From NCBI GenBank assembly GCA_001468865.1, contig LDIY01000057.1, positions 9,873 to 46,868 of the forward strand: a stretch of DNA of 36,996 bases. The letters run 5' to 3'. Below the pieces are notes generated by a model. It was not told the origin of the DNA. It ran no database searches and was given only the letters and a program-made list of their open reading frames with translations. The DNA is from a candidate division TM6 bacterium SOIL31 (GTDB lineage Bacteria; Babelota; Babeliae; Babelales; Vermiphilaceae). Of the stretch, positions 14,735-23,799 are shown one piece after another. The translations under genes and the position numbers were made by a program. The number at the start of each line of letters is the position of its first letter. The first letter of the stretch is position 1.

Positions 14735-16057
14735 TTATGGTTTATGTTTTAACATGTTGATGAGATACATTTCAACGTTTTCAATATTTATGCGTTCCTG
14801 CTTGAGTGTGTCACGGTCGCGCACCGTAACGCAATTATCTTCCAAGCTATCGAAATCATACGTAAAGCAGAGTGGAGTACCAATTTCATCTTGTCTACGA
14901 TAGCGTTTACCAATAGAACCGGATTCATCAAATTCCACGTGAAGGCCTAATCTTGCAACATCAGCATAAATTTTACGCATATTATCACTGAGTTTTTTCA
15001 CGAGTGGTAAAAATGCCGCTTTAATTGGTGCAATAGAAGGGTGTAGCTTAAGCACCGTGCGTTCTTCACCGCCTAATGTATCAATATGATATGCATCAAA
15101 AAGAGTAGTTAAAAATAACCGATCAGTTCCAACGGAAGATTCAATAACATTTGGCATGAATGATTTTTGCGTTTCTTCATCAAAGACAGATAAATCTTTA
15201 CCTGAGTGTTTGCTGTGTTGCGTTAAATCATAATCGCCGCGGTGAGCAATGCCTTCAAGTTCTTTCCAGCCAAAAGGATATTCATATTCAACATCACTTG
15301 TTTGAGATGAATAGTGAGAAAGCTCATCTTTTTCATGTGCACGCAAACGGATGCGATCAGTATTGATGCCAATTGTTTTATAAAATGCAAGACGCTTTTT
15401 GCACCAATAATCAAAATACTCATTTGAGCTTTCTGGTGTGCAGAACCATTCCATTTCCATTTGTTCAAATTCACGCATCCGGAAAAGGAACTGTTTGGGG
15501 GTAATTTCATTACGGAAAGATTTACCAATTTGTGCAATACCAAAGGGTATTTTTACGCGGTTTGATGACATCACGTTTTTAAAGTTGATAAAAATTGCTT
15601 GCGCTGTTTCAGGGCGGAGATACGCAACTGCACTGCTATCAGCAATGGCGCCGAGTTGTGTTTTGAACATCATGTTAAACTGACGTACTTCAGTCCATGC
15701 TTTTTTACCGCAGTTGGGGCAAGGACCAGTGATATCAATATCAGGATCATCGGCGCGAAAGCGCTTTTTGCAATTGGTGCAATCAATCATCGGGTCATGG
15801 AAGTTATCAACGTGTCCTGATGCTTTCCAGATTGCTTCTGGTCCGAGTAATGACCCTTCTAAAAAGAACATGATGTGATCAGGTGACATGATTGACCTTG
15901 ACCAGGCATTGCGCAGGTTGTTTTTGATAAGAGTGCCGAGTGGGCCAAAATCATATACGCCGTTCAGGCCGCCATAAATCTCTGATGATTGGAATACAAA
16001 ACCGCGTCTTTTGCACAGTGCAACTATATCTTCAAGGGTTGGTCTTTGGGATGACAT
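14735..16057 (-). CDS. glyQS: Glycyl-tRNA synthetase, alpha2 (single-chain) type
   Basis: This class II enzyme attaches glycine to tRNA-Gly. The product is 440 residues, matching the homodimeric type rather than the bacterial alpha/beta tetramer. The N-terminus (RRGFVFQSSEIYGGLNGVYDFGPLG) is diagnostic in content and is described here in two parts: RRGFVFQSSEIYGG and GVYDFGPLG. Cysteines 93, 96, 113 and 116 form the zinc-binding insert. Motif 2 is in GIAQIGKSFRNEITPK with FRMREFEQMEMEWF, and motif 3 includes GTPLCFTYD plus the C-terminal anticodon-binding domain. AAGGA six bases upstream supports the start. The gene lies upstream of ktrB on the same strand, separated by R1 copy 4. Confidence 0.95.
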   Translation of the reverse strand: MSSQRPTLEDIVALCKRRGFVFQSSEIYGGLNGVYDFGPLGTLIKNNLRNAWSRSIMSPDHIMFFLEGSLLGPEAIWKASGHVDNFHDPMIDCTNCKKRFRADDPDIDITGPCPNCGKKAWTEVRQFNMMFKTQLGAIADSSAVAYLRPETAQAIFINFKNVMSSNRVKIPFGIAQIGKSFRNEITPKQFLFRMREFEQMEMEWFCTPESSNEYFDYWCKKRLAFYKTIGINTDRIRLRAHEKDELSHYSSQTSDVEYEYPFGWKELEGIAHRGDYDLTQHSKHSGKDLSVFDEETQKSFMPNVIESSVGTDRLFLTTLFDAYHIDTLGGEERTVLKLHPSIAPIKAAFLPLVKKLSDNMRKIYADVARLGLHVEFDESGSIGKRYRRQDEIGTPLCFTYDFDSLEDNCVTVRDRDTLKQERINIENVEMYLINMLKHKP

Positions 16058-16097
16058 GAGATGTCCTTATGCGTTTTATAAGCTTTATTATTTTACT

Positions 16098-16126
16098 AGG
16101 ATAGCTTTTTAGCCCTATTTTGACAA
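16098..16126 (-). promoter_or_regulatory. Candidate glyQS promoter
   Basis: On the minus strand TTGTCA (16121-16126) and TATCCT (16098-16103) are separated by 17 bases and lie about 40 bases before the start codon. Confidence 0.5.
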
Positions 16127-16137
16127 ATATGCTTGAA

Positions 16138-16175
16138 GGCAGCAGGTGTACTGCTGCCTTATAATGTGGTATAAT
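16138..16175 (+). promoter_or_regulatory. Perfect hairpin next to -10 boxes of the 16210 gene; possible operator
   Basis: GGCAGCAG (16138-16145) and CTGCTGCC (16151-16158) form a perfect 8-base-pair dyad. It is followed at once by two TATAAT boxes (16160-16165 and 16170-16175). There is no good -35 element. The flanking genes are divergent, so it is not needed as a terminator. A regulator binding site is an inference. Confidence 0.4.
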
Positions 16176-16209
16176 TCTTCCAAACATTTTACATAAAGGA
16201 TACTTAATC

Positions 16210-16827
16210 ATGAAATTACGAATATTATGTGCAGCTTCTTTGATTGTCTTTGGCTTAAACGCAATGGAAGTTGGAACGTTTGAGGTATCAAAGAAGGCAG
16301 AGAGTTTGTTAGATGCCTTGAAAATAGGCGGAGGATTGGTGGTTTATCGCTCTAATGATCCAATTAGTGTACCAGCAGTGAAAGAGGCCATTGGAGATTT
16401 AAGAAATAATGATGGATCAAAGAAAGCGATTGATTTTATTGTCACTGATACATATATGTATGAAGGAGAGGGTGGTGGCGATTGGACAACGAATCCATTA
16501 GCTCTTACAAGCATTGTTAATTATCAATTTTATGGGACTCGTTTTTCCCGCGGAACAGTTGTATGTCGTATTGCTTCTGATGATACGAAATCAGGAAAAC
16601 AATTGATCCAAGACATAAATTGCTTACGAACCACGTGGCCGGTTGTTGTGCATATTGATAACGCTAAAATGAATCTTGAATTAAAGGAATTTTTCTCAAA
16701 AAAAGGAGCTACTGTTTTAGGAGAAGAACCAAAGAACAATAGTTATTTGGGTCGGATTTTGATTTTTGGAAGTGCGGTAGCGTTCCTTGCTTTCCTCTAC
16801 TATAAATTTGGTGTGGGTAAAAGTTAG
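16210..16827 (+). CDS. Exported, C-terminally anchored protein of unknown function
   Basis: The product is 205 residues. A signal peptide (MKLRILCAASLIVFGL) ends at NAMEVG, and the C-terminus has a membrane span (ILIFGSAVAFLAFLYY) followed by a short basic tail, so the body should face the outside of the inner membrane. The central part has alternating strands and helices with a GGGLVVYRSNDP block and IDFIVTDTYMYEGEGGG, and two cysteines (VVCRI, INCLR). I do not recognise the family. AAAGGA nine bases upstream supports the start. It may share a transcript with htrA, 90 bases further on, but this is not certain. Confidence 0.75.
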   Translation: MKLRILCAASLIVFGLNAMEVGTFEVSKKAESLLDALKIGGGLVVYRSNDPISVPAVKEAIGDLRNNDGSKKAIDFIVTDTYMYEGEGGGDWTTNPLALTSIVNYQFYGTRFSRGTVVCRIASDDTKSGKQLIQDINCLRTTWPVVVHIDNAKMNLELKEFFSKKGATVLGEEPKNNSYLGRILIFGSAVAFLAFLYYKFGVGKS

Positions 16828-16917
16828 TTTTGGTTGAGATTTTCGTTTTTATCCATTCTAATGTAAACTACACTCTAAATCATGTAATACATTCGATTAA
16901 AAAAAAGGTCGCATCGC

Positions 16918-18558
16918 ATGTCAGTCAAAAATAGCGTTGTAGTAAGCATATTGTGTGGAATCATTCTTTTTTTTGGTATTTTTATATTTTATCTTCATCG
17001 CAATCAAATGAGATTAGAAAATCAGTGGGAGCAATCGCAGCAAAAAATAGTTTTTCCTCCGATAAATCAGTCAAATGGACACGTAGTAGAAACAGTTGTT
17101 TCAAGTGCACAACTATGGCGACCCGTTCAAGATCGCGTTCGCGATACGGTATTACAACTTTTTGTACAAATCTCTTCAATTGATCTTTTAGAACCATATA
17201 AAACACCGCAGCAGGGTACCGCCTGTGGAAGCGGTTTTTTTATTAATGATCAAGGATATCTGATCACCAATGCTCACGTGATCAATTCTGCAAAATCGGT
17301 GTGGGGACAGATTCCCTCTTTAGGTAAACGTATTATTGATATAGAAGTGGTGGGAATCAGTTTTGAACGTGATTTAGCATTGCTGCGTATCACCGATGAA
17401 AGCCGTGATCTGATTACCAAAGAATTAGGTGGTATTCCTTATTTACCACTCGGTGATTCTGATTTAGTGAGGCGTTCTGATGAAGTGTTGGCCCTCGGGT
17501 ATCCGCTCGGTCAACAATCATTCAAAAGCACCAATGGTATTATCAGTGGTCATGAACATCATTTAATTCAAATGAGTGCGCCCATTAATCCGGGAAGTTC
17601 CGGTGGGCCTTTGTTGAATGTGCGTGGGGAAGTTATTGGTATTAATTCATCAGGAGTTACTGAAGCGCAAAATGTTGGCTATGCAATTCCGGTGAATACA
17701 TTAAAAACAATTTTGAATGATTTATATGAAATAAAAATTTTGAGAAAACCATTTTTAGGTGTGCGGTTTAATAATAGCACCGAAAGTTTAACCAAATTTT
17801 TAGGTAATCCATTACCTGGTGGGTGCTATGTGATTGAAACCATTCCGGGAAGTCCCCTTGAAAAGGCGGGTATCATGAAGGGAGATATGATCTATGAAAT
17901 TAATGGTCATCCGGTTGATATGTATGGTGATATGAGTGTGCCATGGAGCGAAGATAAAATATCTATTGTTGATTATCCGCTTCGCTTATCTATTGGTGAT
18001 AGCGTGAGCATTGTAGTGTTTCGTAAAGGGCAAAAAAAAGTATTTACCGTGACATTCAGTTTAGCAGAACCGCAAGCGATTCGAATCATTTATCCCGGCT
18101 ATGAAACAATTGATTATGAAATTTTCGGTGGCATGGTGGTGCAAGAATTGAATGTTAATCATGTGCGTATGCTGGGCGATCATGCACCGGGATTGCGTAA
18201 ATATGCTGAATTAAAATATCAATCAGAACCAGTCCTTATTATTACGCACGTGTTTCCTGATTCACAATTGTATCGTGGGCGTAATATGCCACTTGGTGCA
18301 ACACTGCATGAAATTAATGGCACCAAAATAAAAACACTCACGGAGTTTCGGAAAGTGATAAAAGATAGTGCAACGCAAGAATATCTGACCATTTCTGCTG
18401 CTGATAATATGACGCGTGCAGCAGAGACCATTTTTGTGGTACTTGAAATGCGCAAGGTAATTGAAGAAGAACAGCGGCTTGCTCGTGATTATCGTTATCA
18501 ATTATCAGAAACTTCCAAAGAAGTGCTGCGGCTTGCAAGTGCAGGAAGATCACATTAA
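16918..18558 (+). CDS. HtrA/Deg-type serine protease with two PDZ domains, membrane anchored
   Basis: The product is 546 residues. One N-terminal membrane span (residues 8-26) is not followed by a cleavage site and should anchor it with the protease outside. The chymotrypsin-like triad is His120 in LITNAHV, Asp152 in RDLALLRI and Ser228 in NPGSSGGPL. Two PDZ domains follow, at about 283-380 (FLGVRF, then SPLEKAGIMKGDMIYEINGH) and about 440-515 (MPLGATLHEINGTKI). HtrA proteases degrade or refold misfolded exported proteins, which fits a genome rich in such proteins. The N-terminal anchor is DegS-like, but two PDZ domains are DegP/DegQ-like, so I give no single symbol. AAGG nine bases upstream precedes the ATG. 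Confidence 0.93.
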   Translation: MSVKNSVVVSILCGIILFFGIFIFYLHRNQMRLENQWEQSQQKIVFPPINQSNGHVVETVVSSAQLWRPVQDRVRDTVLQLFVQISSIDLLEPYKTPQQGTACGSGFFINDQGYLITNAHVINSAKSVWGQIPSLGKRIIDIEVVGISFERDLALLRITDESRDLITKELGGIPYLPLGDSDLVRRSDEVLALGYPLGQQSFKSTNGIISGHEHHLIQMSAPINPGSSGGPLLNVRGEVIGINSSGVTEAQNVGYAIPVNTLKTILNDLYEIKILRKPFLGVRFNNSTESLTKFLGNPLPGGCYVIETIPGSPLEKAGIMKGDMIYEINGHPVDMYGDMSVPWSEDKISIVDYPLRLSIGDSVSIVVFRKGQKKVFTVTFSLAEPQAIRIIYPGYETIDYEIFGGMVVQELNVNHVRMLGDHAPGLRKYAELKYQSEPVLIITHVFPDSQLYRGRNMPLGATLHEINGTKIKTLTEFRKVIKDSATQEYLTISAADNMTRAAETIFVVLEMRKVIEEEQRLARDYRYQLSETSKEVLRLASAGRSH

Positions 18559-18596
18559 ATATCCACACACAATTAACTTTTTAAAAGAATAAAGCG

Positions 18597-19445
18597 ATGA
18601 AATTATCTTATACTATAGTCTGCATACTGAATATAATGTTCATTAATCCTTTGTGGTGTGCTCTGCAATCCCAAGGATTAACGCTTTCTCCCGCGCACAA
18701 AGAAATATTGCAACCATTGATGAAAAAGTATGCAACTTTTGAAGAAGTTATTCCTGAAATAAAACGTGTATGTGATGAAAATCCACTGCACTGGGCACCT
18801 GTTCTTTGTGATTACAAGGGTACAAAAGAATTAATTGAAATAGCAGCACGAGAATTTAGTTCACCCGCGTTGATAGCAGCTTTTTTAGGCACCGGTCCTG
18901 CTCTTGAATATGGAAAGAATTATATTACGCAAAATCCTGAAGCTTATCAGTCTTTAAGGCATTTGTTAATTGAGGCAGCACAGTGGAAGCGTGAGGAATT
19001 ACTCTGGGAAAATGAGGATCTCCGCGTAGCAAAAAGTATTTTAGCAATGGGAGTTTCCGTGAAAAATGATCCTGATCTTGGCATAGCTGTTACTTGTGCA
19101 GCTATACATACGGGAAAATCAGAATTAGTAGAATTATTGCTGCAAGAGGGAATAGATGTGAATATTCGTTTTCCTGACGAAGGAACGTTTGCCATGTTAG
19201 CCGCTTATGTTGGCAAGGAGGATATACTGAGATTGCTGATAAGGTATGGTGCTGATCTCAACGCTGCTGATTGTATGGGAAATACTGCGTTTTCCTTGGC
19301 CGTAAAAAACGTATATTGTGGAGTTATGACACTATTAGCGTCTTACGGTGTTATGAGTGTACCGGCAGTATGTCTTACATCTTGCGATACAACTGAAAAA
19401 GTCTGTTGTACTGAAGGAAAGCCTGATGTTGAAATGAGAGATTAG
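18597..19445 (+). CDS. Exported ankyrin-repeat protein
   Basis: The product is 282 residues with a signal peptide (KLSYTIVCILNIMFINPLW) ending near CALQS. Three ankyrin-type repeats are visible at about 160-192 (AAIHTGKSELVELLLQEGID), 195-227 (AAYVGKEDILRLLIRYGADL) and 228-255 (GNTAFSLAVKN). The region before them (35-155) is helical and could hold degenerate repeats. Ankyrin repeats bind proteins and are abundant in bacteria that live in protists. The C-terminal 25 residues are rich in cysteine (four Cys), which is unusual for this fold and suggests disulfides outside the cytoplasm. The gene starts 38 bases after htrA with only a weak ribosome binding site, so it may be co-transcribed. Confidence 0.85.
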   Translation: MKLSYTIVCILNIMFINPLWCALQSQGLTLSPAHKEILQPLMKKYATFEEVIPEIKRVCDENPLHWAPVLCDYKGTKELIEIAAREFSSPALIAAFLGTGPALEYGKNYITQNPEAYQSLRHLLIEAAQWKREELLWENEDLRVAKSILAMGVSVKNDPDLGIAVTCAAIHTGKSELVELLLQEGIDVNIRFPDEGTFAMLAAYVGKEDILRLLIRYGADLNAADCMGNTAFSLAVKNVYCGVMTLLASYGVMSVPAVCLTSCDTTEKVCCTEGKPDVEMRD

Positions 19446-19522
19446 TAATATTTGATACGATTCATAAAAGTCTTTTTTTTTGAATGAAAAATATTTCTCA
19501 AAAAATAGAAATTATTTTTAAA

Positions 19523-19540
19523 GCGGTGTATAGTGACCGC
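19523..19540 (+). promoter_or_regulatory. Small dyad over a -10-like box before the 19578 gene
   Basis: GCGGT (19523-19527) and ACCGC (19536-19540) flank TATAGT (19529-19534). It may be a promoter with an operator-like dyad. No -35 element stands out. Confidence 0.25.
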
Positions 19541-19577
19541 GCAATGTTATCCCTAAAAACAAAAAGGAGCCGTTTTT

Positions 19578-20891
19578 ATGAGTACACAAAAATTTATTGT
19601 GTTAGTATCTGCAGCGATAACGCTGTGTCCATTGAGGGGAATGGAGCTCGAAGAAAAAAGAGGAGGATATGCAGATAATGGGCGTTATTATAGGCGGGAA
19701 GCAGTTACTCATTTTATTGAACGAGTAAGAAATTATCATGTAGAAAACGCATTATTATCAGAAGGATGTGAAAGTATTGCCTATTTTCCCCAAACAAATC
19801 TTGTAGCGATGGTGTGCGGAAAAGACAGTTTAAGAGAATTAATTGTAAAAAAAATGAATAAGAATCGTGAGCAGAAGTCTTATATTCCTCAGCACTTTGT
19901 CCTGCCCAATAAGCGTAACCGTCTTACTATTGGGTTTGACAAAGATGGTACGAGAGTACTTATTTGTGAGAAGCTTCATAAAATTGAGACTTATAGCGAT
20001 GGTAGAGAAATATGGAGACAATTATATCAAATTGTTCCTGTTACTGTTGCGCGTGCCGTTGATCTTGATAAAATGTGTGATGAAGAGAGGAATGTAGTAG
20101 AAAATTTAGAAGATACTAAAACAATTCATTTTATTGAGCGTGTAAGAAATCATCATCATAAAACTGTCAAAAATAAATATTATTCTATGATTCCTTTCGA
20201 GATGAACTCCGTCGCAACAGCAACAACGTATGATGCTTGGACTCTTGATAAAACAATCTTAGCATTGTTACATTGTGTGCATGCAAATAGTTTTAACCAA
20301 GAGCCGTTAAAAAATCCTTTATTGATTTTTATCGATACACCTACTAATGAAAAAATAGGTGAGTATTTTTTGAGTAAAAAAAGATATGAAAATATTGCCT
20401 TTTTTTCTGCTGCCAATTTGGTTGCACTGATTTATCGATCCAAAAAGAATAACGATGTCAGAAAACTGCTCATAGAAAATCTTATTACACGAGATCGGCA
20501 AAAGTCTTATGTCAGATCAGATTTTGTTGTGCCTAATGTGTGTGAGCGTCTCACGATTGGTTTTAATAGAAAAGGCACTAAAGTTATTATTGTCGAGCAA
20601 CTTCATAACGTGAAAACCTATCCTGATGATTCAGAAAAAGCAAAAATATTTGGATTAAAGGAGGATTGGAGACAATTATATGAAATTGTTCCTGTTACTG
20701 TTGGTCATTCAATGGAAACAGAACAAGTTGGGGAAGCGAGTTTGCCAGTAATTTCTAATGAAAATTCCGAAGGAAGCCTAGAAGATGGTTACAAGAAAAT
20801 TTCAGAAGAAAGCTCAGAAGTAAATTCATATAGTAGTTTAGATGAGGCTTCAGAAGAAAGTTCGCCAGAGCAAGATTTTGAAATAGCTTAA
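19578..20891 (+). CDS. Exported protein with an internal duplication, function unknown
   Basis: The product is 437 residues. The signal peptide ends at PLRGMELEEK, and AAGGAG eight bases upstream is a strong ribosome binding site. The body consists of two similar parts. Part 1 (44-158) starts HFIERVRNYH and ends WRQLYQIVPVTV; part 2 (182-376) starts HFIERVRNHH and ends WRQLYEIVPVTV. Both contain (S/N)IA(Y/F)F, NLVA, R.QKSY, RLTIGF and LH.(I/V)(E/K)TY. Part 2 has about 70 residues that part 1 lacks, so part 1 probably suffered a deletion. The last 60 residues are rich in Ser and Glu and likely disordered. I do not recognise the family. Confidence 0.78.
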   Translation: MSTQKFIVLVSAAITLCPLRGMELEEKRGGYADNGRYYRREAVTHFIERVRNYHVENALLSEGCESIAYFPQTNLVAMVCGKDSLRELIVKKMNKNREQKSYIPQHFVLPNKRNRLTIGFDKDGTRVLICEKLHKIETYSDGREIWRQLYQIVPVTVARAVDLDKMCDEERNVVENLEDTKTIHFIERVRNHHHKTVKNKYYSMIPFEMNSVATATTYDAWTLDKTILALLHCVHANSFNQEPLKNPLLIFIDTPTNEKIGEYFLSKKRYENIAFFSAANLVALIYRSKKNNDVRKLLIENLITRDRQKSYVRSDFVVPNVCERLTIGFNRKGTKVIIVEQLHNVKTYPDDSEKAKIFGLKEDWRQLYEIVPVTVGHSMETEQVGEASLPVISNENSEGSLEDGYKKISEESSEVNSYSSLDEASEESSPEQDFEIA

Positions 20892-20916
20892 AATAATAAA
20901 GATTGGGTTAAAGATA

Positions 20917-20950
20917 CAAGCCCTGCATATTTGCAGGGCTTGTTTTGTTT
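20917..20950 (+). terminator. Rho-independent terminator
   Basis: CAAGCCCTGCA (20917-20927) pairs with TGCAGGGCTTG (20932-20942), followed by TTTTGTTT. It lies between convergent genes and mainly serves the plus-strand gene. Confidence 0.88.
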
Positions 20951-20972
20951 GATAAGAAAAGAGTGAGGGCGT

Positions 20973-23447
20973 TTATTGTGTGTAACGCATAAGGAATGGA
21001 ATAACAGTATCGGGAGTGAGTGAGACGGAATTGATTCCAATATCCATTAAATACTGTGCAAGGTCAGGAAAGTCAGATGGCGCTTGTCCACAAATGCCAA
21101 TATATGCACCAACTTCATTTGCTTCTTGTATCGCTTTCGTAAGCATTTTTATTACTGCTGGATCCCGTTCATTGAAAATGGGACTAATGAGCGCAGAATC
21201 GCGATCAATACCAAGTGTTGTTTGCGTAAGATCATTAGACCCAATTGAAAATCCATCAAAATACTGACTAAATTCTTTGATGAGCATAACGTTTGATGGC
21301 AATTCGCACATCATAATAACTTCTAATCCATTTACCCCGCGATCTAAGCCATTCAGATGCATTTGTTCAATCACGTTTTGTGCTTCAGTAAGCGTGCGCA
21401 CAAAAGGAATCATGAGTTTAACATTTGTTAATCCCATTCTTTCACGTACTATTTTCATTGCTTGGCACTCAAGCGCAAATGCCTCTTTATATCGTTCATG
21501 GTAATACCGAGATGCACCACGAAAACCGATCATAGGATTTTCTTCAATGGGTTCAAAATAAGAACCGCCAATCAAATTATAATATTCGTTACTCTTAAAA
21601 TCGGAAAAACGAACAATAATTGGACGCGGATAAAATGCCGCTGCCATCATGCCCACCGCGCACGCAAGCTGTTCAACAAAAAATTCTATTTTGCTCGGAT
21701 AGGCTGCAGTGATTGATTCAATTTTTTCTCTTATATCAGGATCGGTAATTATTTCAGGATACAATAATGCCATGGGATGTATTTTGAGAGCGTTCGTTAT
21801 AATAAATTCTAAACGAACCAAACCAATTCCTGATGTGGGCAACATTGATGTTTTGAATGCACTATCAGGATCTGCAATGTTAACCATAATAGGTACGGGA
21901 GGTGTGCCAATGTTATCCAATTGGAGCGTTGTTACCGTAAAAGGAATAAGTCCATCATATACAAGTCCTACGGCACCATTGCTACAATCCAGCGTAAGAG
22001 GTTGTCCCTGCATTATTTTTTCTGTAGCATCTTGAGTGCCTACAATTGCAGGAATACCAAGTTCTCTGCTAACAATTGCTGCATGGCACGTTCTGCCTCC
22101 TTGATTGGTGATAATTCCGGCCGCTTGTTTCATCGCAGGAACCCAATCAGGGTTTGTCATATCGGTGATAATAATATCGGTTGCGTTAATCTGTTCAATA
22201 TCCTCAAGGTCATTAATAATGCGTGCAGTGCCGTGCACAATCTGTTGCCCAACACTAATTCCTTTCACCAAGAGAGTATCAGAAACGTTTGACTGATCTG
22301 GCTGTAAGGTATAAAGCTTTAATGTATTTTGTTGACCGCTGGTGTGTACCGTTTCAGGTCGAGCTTGAACAATGTATAATTTGCCATCAATACCATCTTT
22401 TGCCCATTCGATGTCCATAGCAGTTACATTGCGGTTACGTTTTTTATACTGTTGTGCATAGTGATTTTCAATTATCATCACCATGCGCGATAATTCAAGC
22501 ACGTCTTCATTGCTCAGACAATAATGTGCTTGGTCTTCTGATGATACTGAAACGGTTTCAGTAAGAGGGACTCTATTATTGCCGTAAATAATTTTGGTGG
22601 ATTTTTGTCCCAGTTGTTTTTTGATGATTGGTGCAAAACCCTGTGATAATGTTTGTTTGTATACAATATATTCATCAGGAGTTACCGCACCTTGTACAAT
22701 TGATTCCCCAAGTCCATAAGACCCATTGATAATGATGGCATCTCTAAATCCACTTTCTGTATCAAGTGAAAATGCAACTCCTGCGCAGGCAAGGTCTGAA
22801 CGGACCATTTTTTGAACGCCTACTGATAATGCAATATCTTCTTGATCAAACCCTTGTTCTTTACGATAGGCAATAGCACGTTCGGTAAAAAGTGAAGCGA
22901 GACATTTTTTGTAATAAAAAAGAATATCTTCTATTCCTTGTACGTGCAGATACGTGTCTTGTTGTCCGGCAAAAGAAGCATCTGGTAAATCTTCGGCAGT
23001 TGCAGATGATCGCACTGCCGCATCGCACGCAATTTCATTATATTGTAGCGAAAGTTCTTGATACGCTTGCTCAATTTCATCTGATAAATCTTCCGGAATT
23101 TCTCCATTTTCAATGAGTTCCCGAATTTCTGTGCTAATTTTTTTGAGATTTTTTAAATCATTAGTATCGCTTATTTGATTGATTAATGCAGCAATTTGGG
23201 GGGCGAAATTATTATAGGCAATATAGCGTGCATATCCATTTACCGTAACAGCAAAGCCGTGGGGAACTCTAATTCCTTCCGCGCTCAATGCGTTAATCAT
23301 CTGACCAAGAGAAGCATTTTTCCCTCCCACAAGAGGCAAGTCTGCAAGCGTGACATCGTCTAATGATTTAATATAGGTATATTCTGGTTTTATTTGTTCA
23401 GGTGTTGAAAGAAAGAGGAGTAAAATAAGGTAGCGCACATTTTGCAT
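20973..23447 (-). CDS. ppsA: Phosphoenolpyruvate synthase with a signal-peptide-like N-terminus
   Basis: PEP synthase makes PEP from pyruvate and ATP. The product is 824 residues. The N-terminal nucleotide-binding domain starts at LVGGKNASLGQM. The phosphorylated histidine is His455 in GGRTCHAAIVSREL. The C-terminal PEP/pyruvate barrel has PMIGFRGASRYY, MIPFVRT and GSNDLTQ..LG.DRD, and a CGQAPSD cysteine near the end. Before the first domain is an extra hydrophobic stretch (RYLILLLFLSTPEQ). AAGGA seven bases before this ATG makes it the likely start, and the next in-frame methionine is residue 51, inside the first domain. A cytosolic enzyme should not need a signal peptide, so this is odd. 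Pyruvate phosphate dikinase is the other possible family, but the arrangement fits PpsA. Confidence 0.93.
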   Translation of the reverse strand: MQNVRYLILLLFLSTPEQIKPEYTYIKSLDDVTLADLPLVGGKNASLGQMINALSAEGIRVPHGFAVTVNGYARYIAYNNFAPQIAALINQISDTNDLKNLKKISTEIRELIENGEIPEDLSDEIEQAYQELSLQYNEIACDAAVRSSATAEDLPDASFAGQQDTYLHVQGIEDILFYYKKCLASLFTERAIAYRKEQGFDQEDIALSVGVQKMVRSDLACAGVAFSLDTESGFRDAIIINGSYGLGESIVQGAVTPDEYIVYKQTLSQGFAPIIKKQLGQKSTKIIYGNNRVPLTETVSVSSEDQAHYCLSNEDVLELSRMVMIIENHYAQQYKKRNRNVTAMDIEWAKDGIDGKLYIVQARPETVHTSGQQNTLKLYTLQPDQSNVSDTLLVKGISVGQQIVHGTARIINDLEDIEQINATDIIITDMTNPDWVPAMKQAAGIITNQGGRTCHAAIVSRELGIPAIVGTQDATEKIMQGQPLTLDCSNGAVGLVYDGLIPFTVTTLQLDNIGTPPVPIMVNIADPDSAFKTSMLPTSGIGLVRLEFIITNALKIHPMALLYPEIITDPDIREKIESITAAYPSKIEFFVEQLACAVGMMAAAFYPRPIIVRFSDFKSNEYYNLIGGSYFEPIEENPMIGFRGASRYYHERYKEAFALECQAMKIVRERMGLTNVKLMIPFVRTLTEAQNVIEQMHLNGLDRGVNGLEVIMMCELPSNVMLIKEFSQYFDGFSIGSNDLTQTTLGIDRDSALISPIFNERDPAVIKMLTKAIQEANEVGAYIGICGQAPSDFPDLAQYLMDIGINSVSLTPDTVIPFLMRYTQ

Positions 23448-23560
23448 ACGATGTCCTTGTTTTATTAAAAATAAATTTTTAAATGGTGTTTGTTACCTTA
23501 ATATAAGGGGATTTATTTTTGCAAGACTATAGCCCAACTTTCGCTTTGCGGTATGTCCTT

Positions 23561-23624
23561 TAATCCCATCTTGCGATTCTCTTCAGATGGGGTCCCCAAT
23601 GGAAAGAATTGAAATTGGGGTTTT
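23561..23624. repeat. R1 hairpin repeat, copy 5, double form
   Basis: CCCATC...GATGGG (23565-23591) is followed by CCCCAAT...ATTGGGG (23594-23620), meeting at GGGGTCCCC. It has the same back-to-back plan as copy 3. Confidence 0.75.
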
Positions 23625-23730
23625 GTCGGGCGTCCGTTAAAAAGGCATTTATAATGAAAAAATTCGATTGGCTTAACAAGAAATTTGCTATATATGCTGG
23701 ATTTTCTGTTATTTTTTAGTTTGAGGTGTA

Positions 23731-23760
23731 TTGACTTTAGTGACAAAGTGTGAGTAAGAT
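23731..23760 (+). promoter_or_regulatory. Candidate promoter of the GMC oxidoreductase gene
   Basis: TTGACT (23731-23736) and TAAGAT (23755-23760) are separated by 18 bases and lie about 40 bases before the start codon. Confidence 0.45.
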
Positions 23761-23799
23761 TCCCTCGTATATTACTGTTTTCACAAAAAAAGGATGTGT

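Larger units (their letters stand above)
23448..23799. other. Divergent intergenic region between ppsA and the GMC gene
   Basis: This 352-base gap holds an R1 double hairpin (23561-23624) and a candidate promoter for the plus-strand gene (23731-23760). I see no additional gene; the only open frame crossing it runs antisense into the GMC signal peptide. Confidence 0.6.
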
